This document shows positions 60,639 through 64,000 of a stretch of DNA of 64,000 bases, one piece after another. This stretch comes from Clostridia bacterium (GTDB lineage Bacteria; Bacillota; Clostridia; Oscillospirales; CAG-272). The stretch covers positions 1 through 64,000 of the forward strand of contig JAFRQK010000007.1 of assembly GCA_017428635.1 (NCBI GenBank), read 5' to 3'. Under the pieces are notes generated by a model. The model did no database searches, was not told the origin of the DNA, and worked only from the letters and a program-made list of their open reading frames with translations. The position numbers were made by a program, and so were the translations under genes. Positions within the stretch are counted from its first letter, which is position 1; every line of letters starts with the position of its first letter.

Positions 60639-61235
60639 ATGAGCATGAAGCTTCAGAATCCGGAAGAAATAAAAGTATTTATACTGTATCTTATGGAGAG
60701 GATCGGGTATCCTCTCAGTTATACCGATATCGGTTCGATCGTCATACGTGACGGAGTGACCGACTATTTCGCTTTTTTCGAACAGTTCGACGATCTGCTG
60801 AGGTCCGGTCACGTCGCCGAGGTCGACGAGAACGGCGAGCCGGTACCGGGGCTTCCGCGCGACGACGAGGAAGCGGCGGACCCCGCGAAAATGTACGTTA
60901 TCACGAAGTCGGGCAAACTGATCGCGGACGGACTGTCCGAGAACGTTCTGATGGCGGCCGTAAGGGAGAAGAGTTATCTCTCCGCGATGCGCCACCTCTC
61001 GCTCGAGAAGCGCGGTGCAGTCGTCGATCAGTCGTTCGAGAAAGACGGGACCGGATACGTGTTCCGCTGCTCGATAAAGGACAAGGACGGCCCGGCGCTG
61101 GACGTGTCGGTCAGGGTGGATACGGTGTATCAGCTGAATCGGATGCGCCTCAATTTCGACGAGAATCCGGACGTCGTTCTGCGCGGTATTCACGCCATTC
61201 TTACCGGAAACGTCAATTATTTGTTTGAAAAATGA
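60639..61235 (+). CDS. DUF4364 family protein
   Basis: 198 aa. The N-terminal half is a winged-helix-like region (IKVFILYLMERIGYPLSYTDIGSIV) and the C-terminal half matches the DUF4364 pattern with YVITKSGKLIADGL. Proteins of this family are probable DNA-binding regulators in Clostridia, but no target is known. AAAGGAAG ribosome site. It stands alone between two terminator/promoter regions. Confidence 0.8.
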   Translation: MSMKLQNPEEIKVFILYLMERIGYPLSYTDIGSIVIRDGVTDYFAFFEQFDDLLRSGHVAEVDENGEPVPGLPRDDEEAADPAKMYVITKSGKLIADGLSENVLMAAVREKSYLSAMRHLSLEKRGAVVDQSFEKDGTGYVFRCSIKDKDGPALDVSVRVDTVYQLNRMRLNFDENPDVVLRGIHAILTGNVNYLFEK

Positions 61236-61328
61236 AGAATAAAGCGAACGTGACGTCGAATAATCTGTAAATTGCACAAATGGAAATGAATACGGGCGGC
61301 AAATACCTCTGATTTTTTTAAAAAAGTG

Positions 61329-61357
61329 TTGACAAAGGTTTGAAATTGTGTTATATT
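61329..61357 (+). promoter_or_regulatory. Promoter of the sigma factor gene
   Basis: TTGACA at 61329-61334 and TATATT at 61352-61357, 17 bases apart. Confidence 0.7.
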
Positions 61358-61393
61358 TCTTAATACCTCATAGAGCGGTGCTTCTGTTGGATT

Positions 61394-61984
61394 ATGAAGA
61401 AAACTGATAAAAAAAGCGACCCCGAGTCCTTAATTCGAGCCGCGAAAGCGGGAGACGGCGAGGCGTTCGAGGCGCTGTCGCGGGAATACGGCGGGATGAT
61501 CGGCGCGTTAATATCGTCGTTCGGCTCGTCCATCGCGTCGGCTGACCCGGAAGCGGGCGCCGCTTTTTCGGAAGAGGACCTCCGACAGGAAGCGGGGATC
61601 GCCTTTCTTCGCGCCGTACGGACGTACGATCCGGAATCGAAGCCGGGAGTGACGTTCGGTCTTTACGCCAAGATCTGCGTGAGAAACGCGATGATATCCC
61701 TTTTCAGGAAGTACAGGACCCGTAAGAGGCGGCTCAAGAGAGCCGGCGGGAGGCGAGGGATCGCGGAAGCGGTCGCTCAGGACGCCGAAGACGACGTCGA
61801 TCCCGTGGCGCTCTTCGAGCGGGCGGCCGGTCTTCTGTCGCCGTTGGAGACGGCGGTTTTCGACGCTTACCTGAAAGGTATGAAGCCGGCGCAGACTGCG
61901 GCGTTTATCGGAACGTCGGAAAAAACCGTTTATAACGCGCTTTACCGCGCGAAGGCAAAGGTCAGAGGCCTTTCTGAAAAATGA
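61394..61984 (+). CDS. RNA polymerase sigma-70 family factor
   Basis: 196 aa. Region 2 is visible around residues 22-115 (FEALSREYGGMIGALI, EEDLRQEAGIAFLRAV, YAKICVRNAMISLFRKY) and region 4 near 145-195 (LSPLETAVFDAYLKGMKPAQTAAFIGTSEKTVYNALYRAKAKVR). There is no region 3, so it resembles ECF or SigH-like factors. No anti-sigma gene is adjacent. The Shine-Dalgarno is weak, suggesting low or conditional translation. Regulon unknown. Confidence 0.85.
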   Translation: MKKTDKKSDPESLIRAAKAGDGEAFEALSREYGGMIGALISSFGSSIASADPEAGAAFSEEDLRQEAGIAFLRAVRTYDPESKPGVTFGLYAKICVRNAMISLFRKYRTRKRRLKRAGGRRGIAEAVAQDAEDDVDPVALFERAAGLLSPLETAVFDAYLKGMKPAQTAAFIGTSEKTVYNALYRAKAKVRGLSEK

Positions 61985-61988
61985 CAGT

Positions 61989-62085
61989 CCGTCCGCGGAC
62001 GCAAGTCCGCGGGCAGAGTATATGCCCGTATAGCTTAACTCAGAGCGTTGTTTACAAAGGTGACGGTCGGAATCCGTCGAGGGCA
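61989..62085 (+). other. Hairpin and degenerate tRNA-like sequence
   Basis: A GTCCGCGGAC/GTCCGCGGGC hairpin (about 61989-62014) is followed by a tRNA-like stretch, 62023-62085: acceptor-like TGCCC/GGGCA, D-arm-like AGCTTAACTCAGAGC and T-arm-like GACGGTCGGAATCCGTC. The anticodon stem does not pair, and the D loop lacks GG, so it is not a working tRNA. Possibly a decayed tRNA or a tRNA-like RNA element in the 5' region of the zinc-ribbon gene. Confidence 0.4.
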
Positions 62086-62119
62086 AAAAAATACCATATT
62101 TTTAAAGCGAGGTAAGGAA

Positions 62120-62404
62120 ATGTACGAGGACAAGACCCTGAAGTGCAAGGAATGCGGACAGGATTTCGTATTCACTGCAGGTGAGCAGGAATTCTACGCT
62201 GAGAAAGGCTTCCAGAACGAGCCTCAGCGCTGCAAGGCATGCCGTGACGCAAGAAAGAACGCGGCCCGCGAGCAGAGAGAAATGTTCACTACCGTATGCG
62301 CCAACTGCGGCGGCGAAGCGAAGGTTCCCTTCCAGCCGACCAGCGACAGACCCGTATACTGCAGCGAGTGCTTTGCCGCTATGAAGCAGCAGGCAGCAGA
62401 GTAA
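62120..62404 (+). CDS. Zinc-ribbon domain protein (zf-trcl family)
   Basis: 94 aa. Eight Cys in four CxxC pairs: 9/12, 38/41, 60/63 and 81/84, enough for two zinc sites. The N-terminal KECGQDFVFTAGEQEFYAEKGF matches the probable zinc-binding zf-trcl domain; a second ribbon follows. The composition (Gln, Ala, Lys endings) differs from the neighbours and suggests high expression. Function unknown; RNA or ribosome contact is a common guess. Start at 62120 after GAGGTAAGGA. Confidence 0.82.
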   Translation: MYEDKTLKCKECGQDFVFTAGEQEFYAEKGFQNEPQRCKACRDARKNAAREQREMFTTVCANCGGEAKVPFQPTSDRPVYCSECFAAMKQQAAE

Positions 62405-62463
62405 TTCAGGGTACTGGTTTTGCTCTATTAAATCAGTTTAATTCAGCAAAAAAAGAAAAAGAT

Positions 62464-62492
62464 CAGCCGTCCGTTCGGACGGCTGGTTTTTT
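62464..62492. terminator. Intrinsic terminator between converging genes
   Basis: CAGCCGTCCG/CGGACGGCTG perfect stem with a TT loop, then GGTTTTTT; A residues upstream make it usable from both sides. Confidence 0.85.
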
Positions 62493-63732
62493 ATTCGAAA
62501 GATTTTGCTGCTGCGGCCTCGCCCGCCGCCGCACCGGTCGAAAAGGCGATCTGCAGGTTGAACCCGCCCGTGTACGCGTCGGCGTCGATGACCTCGCCTG
62601 CGAAGAAAAGTCCGGGCGACTCGCGCGCTTCCATCGTTTTCGGGTCGAGCGCTCGCAGGTCGACGCCTCCGGCGGTGACGATCGCTTCGTCGATGGGACG
62701 GAAACGGGTCGGCGTGACCCGGAACGATTTATACGCGGACAGAAGAGCGAGGCGCGCGGCGCGGTCAACGTCTCCGGCTCGACGGCGCGGGTCGCATCCC
62801 GCCTGCCTGATTATGTACTGTATCAGCGCCGCGGGAGCCGTCCCGCGCAGAGCGTTTATAAGATCTTTTCCGGACGACGCCGCAAGAACGGAGCGAAGCC
62901 TTTCGTCGAACTCCTCCCGCGCCACCGCGGGTTTCAGGTCGATCTCCGCCCTGTATTCCGAAACCGGGAAATCTCTCATGGACGCGGTCGCCGAAAGGAC
63001 GATAGGCCCGGTCACGCCGAAATGGGCGAAGAGCATCTCGCCGGTGCGGGAATAAACGACGTTTCCCGACGGCGAGCGCACGGTGAAGGCGACGTTTTTC
63101 AGCGTCAGCCCGGAGAGAGCGGAAAAATCCTCCGCCGTCTCGACGGGGACGAGCGACGGGACGGGGTCCGTGACCGAAAGACCCGCCGCGCGCGCAAAAA
63201 CGTATCCGTCGCCTGTGGATCCGGTGAGCGGATAACTGACGCCGCCCGTCGCGACGACGACGGCGCGGAACCGCTCCGATCCGGAGCGTGTTTTTATATA
63301 ATAACCTCCGTCCGATCTCGAAACGGAGAGGACGGGGCAGGAAGTGCGGAGCTTGACTCCCGCCGAGATGAGTTTTGCGCGGAGCGCGTCGACGACGTCG
63401 TACGCCCGGTCGGACGCCGGGAACACGCGGCTGCCGTGTTCCGTCTTGAGAGGGACGCCCGCGTCCTCGAAAAAGTCCATAACGCGGCGGGGCGGAAAAC
63501 GGAAAACGGAACTGTAGAGGAATTTGCCTCCCCGTATCACGTGTGAGATAACGTCGGCGGGCGCGCAATCGTTCGTTACGTTGCAGCGGCCTTTTCCCGT
63601 TATCGCGAGCTTTCTGCCGACCTTTTCGTTTTTCTCGAAAAGGGTGACGTCGGCGCCCGCCTCCGCCGCCCTCAGCGCGGCGAACATCCCCGCGGGACCC
63701 GCGCCGATCACGGCGACGCCCTTCGACTCCAT
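62491..63732 (-). CDS. BaiN/HI0933-family FAD-dependent oxidoreductase
   Basis: 413 aa. FAD motif VIGAGPAGMFAALRAAEAG, then KLAITGKGRCNVTN, VVVATGGVSYPLTGSTGDGY and the closing GEVIDADAYTGGFNLQIAFSTG, all HI0933/BaiN hallmarks. BaiN of bile-acid 7-dehydroxylating clostridia belongs here, but most members have no proven substrate. Start at 63732 with GGAGGTGAG upstream; the longer frame to 63765 lacks this. Confidence 0.88.
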   Translation of the reverse strand: MESKGVAVIGAGPAGMFAALRAAEAGADVTLFEKNEKVGRKLAITGKGRCNVTNDCAPADVISHVIRGGKFLYSSVFRFPPRRVMDFFEDAGVPLKTEHGSRVFPASDRAYDVVDALRAKLISAGVKLRTSCPVLSVSRSDGGYYIKTRSGSERFRAVVVATGGVSYPLTGSTGDGYVFARAAGLSVTDPVPSLVPVETAEDFSALSGLTLKNVAFTVRSPSGNVVYSRTGEMLFAHFGVTGPIVLSATASMRDFPVSEYRAEIDLKPAVAREEFDERLRSVLAASSGKDLINALRGTAPAALIQYIIRQAGCDPRRRAGDVDRAARLALLSAYKSFRVTPTRFRPIDEAIVTAGGVDLRALDPKTMEARESPGLFFAGEVIDADAYTGGFNLQIAFSTGAAAGEAAAAKSFE

Positions 63733-63780
63733 TTTCTCACCTCCGTTCCGTGCACATTTTACCATAGAACGGAGCTGTTT

Positions 63781-64000
63781 TCAAGACAGGAAATCCTTCA
63801 TCTTTTCCGCGCCGTTCAACTCGAATCCGATGACCTCGCGGCAGAGAGAAGAAACGTCGGGATGACACCCTTCCTTGGAACATTTTTCGAGCTTTTCGCC
63901 CAGACGCCGCGCGTCCCGGTTCTCCCCGCGCACGATCATCCCGGCGATATCCGCTCGGCCTGTTCCGGCGAAGGAGCCGACGGCGATCGCGCCTCTGGAT
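63781..64000 (-). CDS. Unrecognised protein, C-terminal 72 residues only
   Basis: The gene runs off the window edge; only the C-terminal part is visible. It contains AIAVGSFAGTGRADIAGMIVRGENRD and ends MKDFLS, with a cluster KCSKEGCHPD and a later LCREV. The spacing suggests a flavodoxin-like fold end or a small metal-binding segment, but I cannot assign a family. It would be read just before the BaiN-like gene, 48 bases upstream of its start. Confidence 0.6.
   Translation of the reverse strand, partial: SRGAIAVGSFAGTGRADIAGMIVRGENRDARRLGEKLEKCSKEGCHPDVSSLCREVIGFELNGAEKMKDFLS

Noticed and set aside
62023..62085. Functional tRNA gene
   Set aside because: The anticodon stem does not pair, the D loop lacks GG and the acceptor has only about five good pairs.

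Overview
The window looks like a chromosomal segment of an anaerobic, Gram-positive-type Bacillota, most likely an uncultured gut Clostridia lineage. Supporting signs are family content (IreB, DUF1292, DUF4364, Mini-ribonuclease III, glutamine synthetase III, a probable 6S RNA), lipoprotein signal peptides, strong Shine-Dalgarno sites and TTGACA/TATAAT promoters with 17-18 base spacing. Oxygen-sensitive glycyl radical enzymes and radical SAM proteins point to anaerobiosis. The DNA is GC-rich, which creates many long antisense shadow frames. No prophage, IS transposase or CRISPR array was seen.

Layout. 1-825 has no gene but carries two inverted copies of a hairpin-rich repeat. 826-6495 holds a small unknown gene, an RpiB-like isomerase, an FAD oxidoreductase, and two tandem beta-lactamase-fold hydrolases behind an attenuator-like leader. 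6883-19031 (minus strand) reads from RlmB through a degenerate P-type ATPase-like membrane protein, a radical SAM/DUF2344 fusion, IreB, RibF, a DacA-like protein with altered motifs, a GyrB/ParE-like protein without a partner, and two SGNH hydrolases. 19186-21160 (plus) carries Tmk, MrnC, a MIF homologue and a flavoprotein. 21250-21864 is a tRNA(CAU) with two extra copies of its 3' end in an array of structured repeats. 21941-25136 carries a transaldolase and a coupled three-gene unit: a lipoprotein, a protein with five YAGP-type repeats plus a zinc ribbon, and a radical SAM/SPASM enzyme.

25239-38422 is a complete arginine and carbamoyl-phosphate cluster, argG-argH-argC-argJ-argB-argD-argF-carA-carB. 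It has its own promoter with ARG boxes, and carB is fused in frame to a DapF-like domain with altered active-site residues. 38739-42028 (plus) has CopA, CopZ and an aquaporin. 42081-48393 (minus) has homoserine dehydrogenase, a DUF5662 protein and two tandem glycyl radical enzymes without a nearby activase. 48666-64000 has a membrane glycosyltransferase, the potABCD polyamine importer with a long structured leader, glutamine synthetase III, 6S RNA, an oligopeptide-binding lipoprotein, a sigma factor, a zinc-ribbon protein and a BaiN-like flavoprotein.

The points most worth following are the YAGP-repeat/radical SAM unit, the CarB-DapF fusion, the pseudo-P-type ATPase, the glycyl radical enzyme pair, the 3.4 kb attenuator leader, and three families of hairpin-rich intergenic repeats (inverted XbaI-palindrome elements, GAATTG-linked hairpin arrays in 3' regions, and tRNA-3'-end-linked units). 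Function calls come from reading the sequence only; no searches were run.
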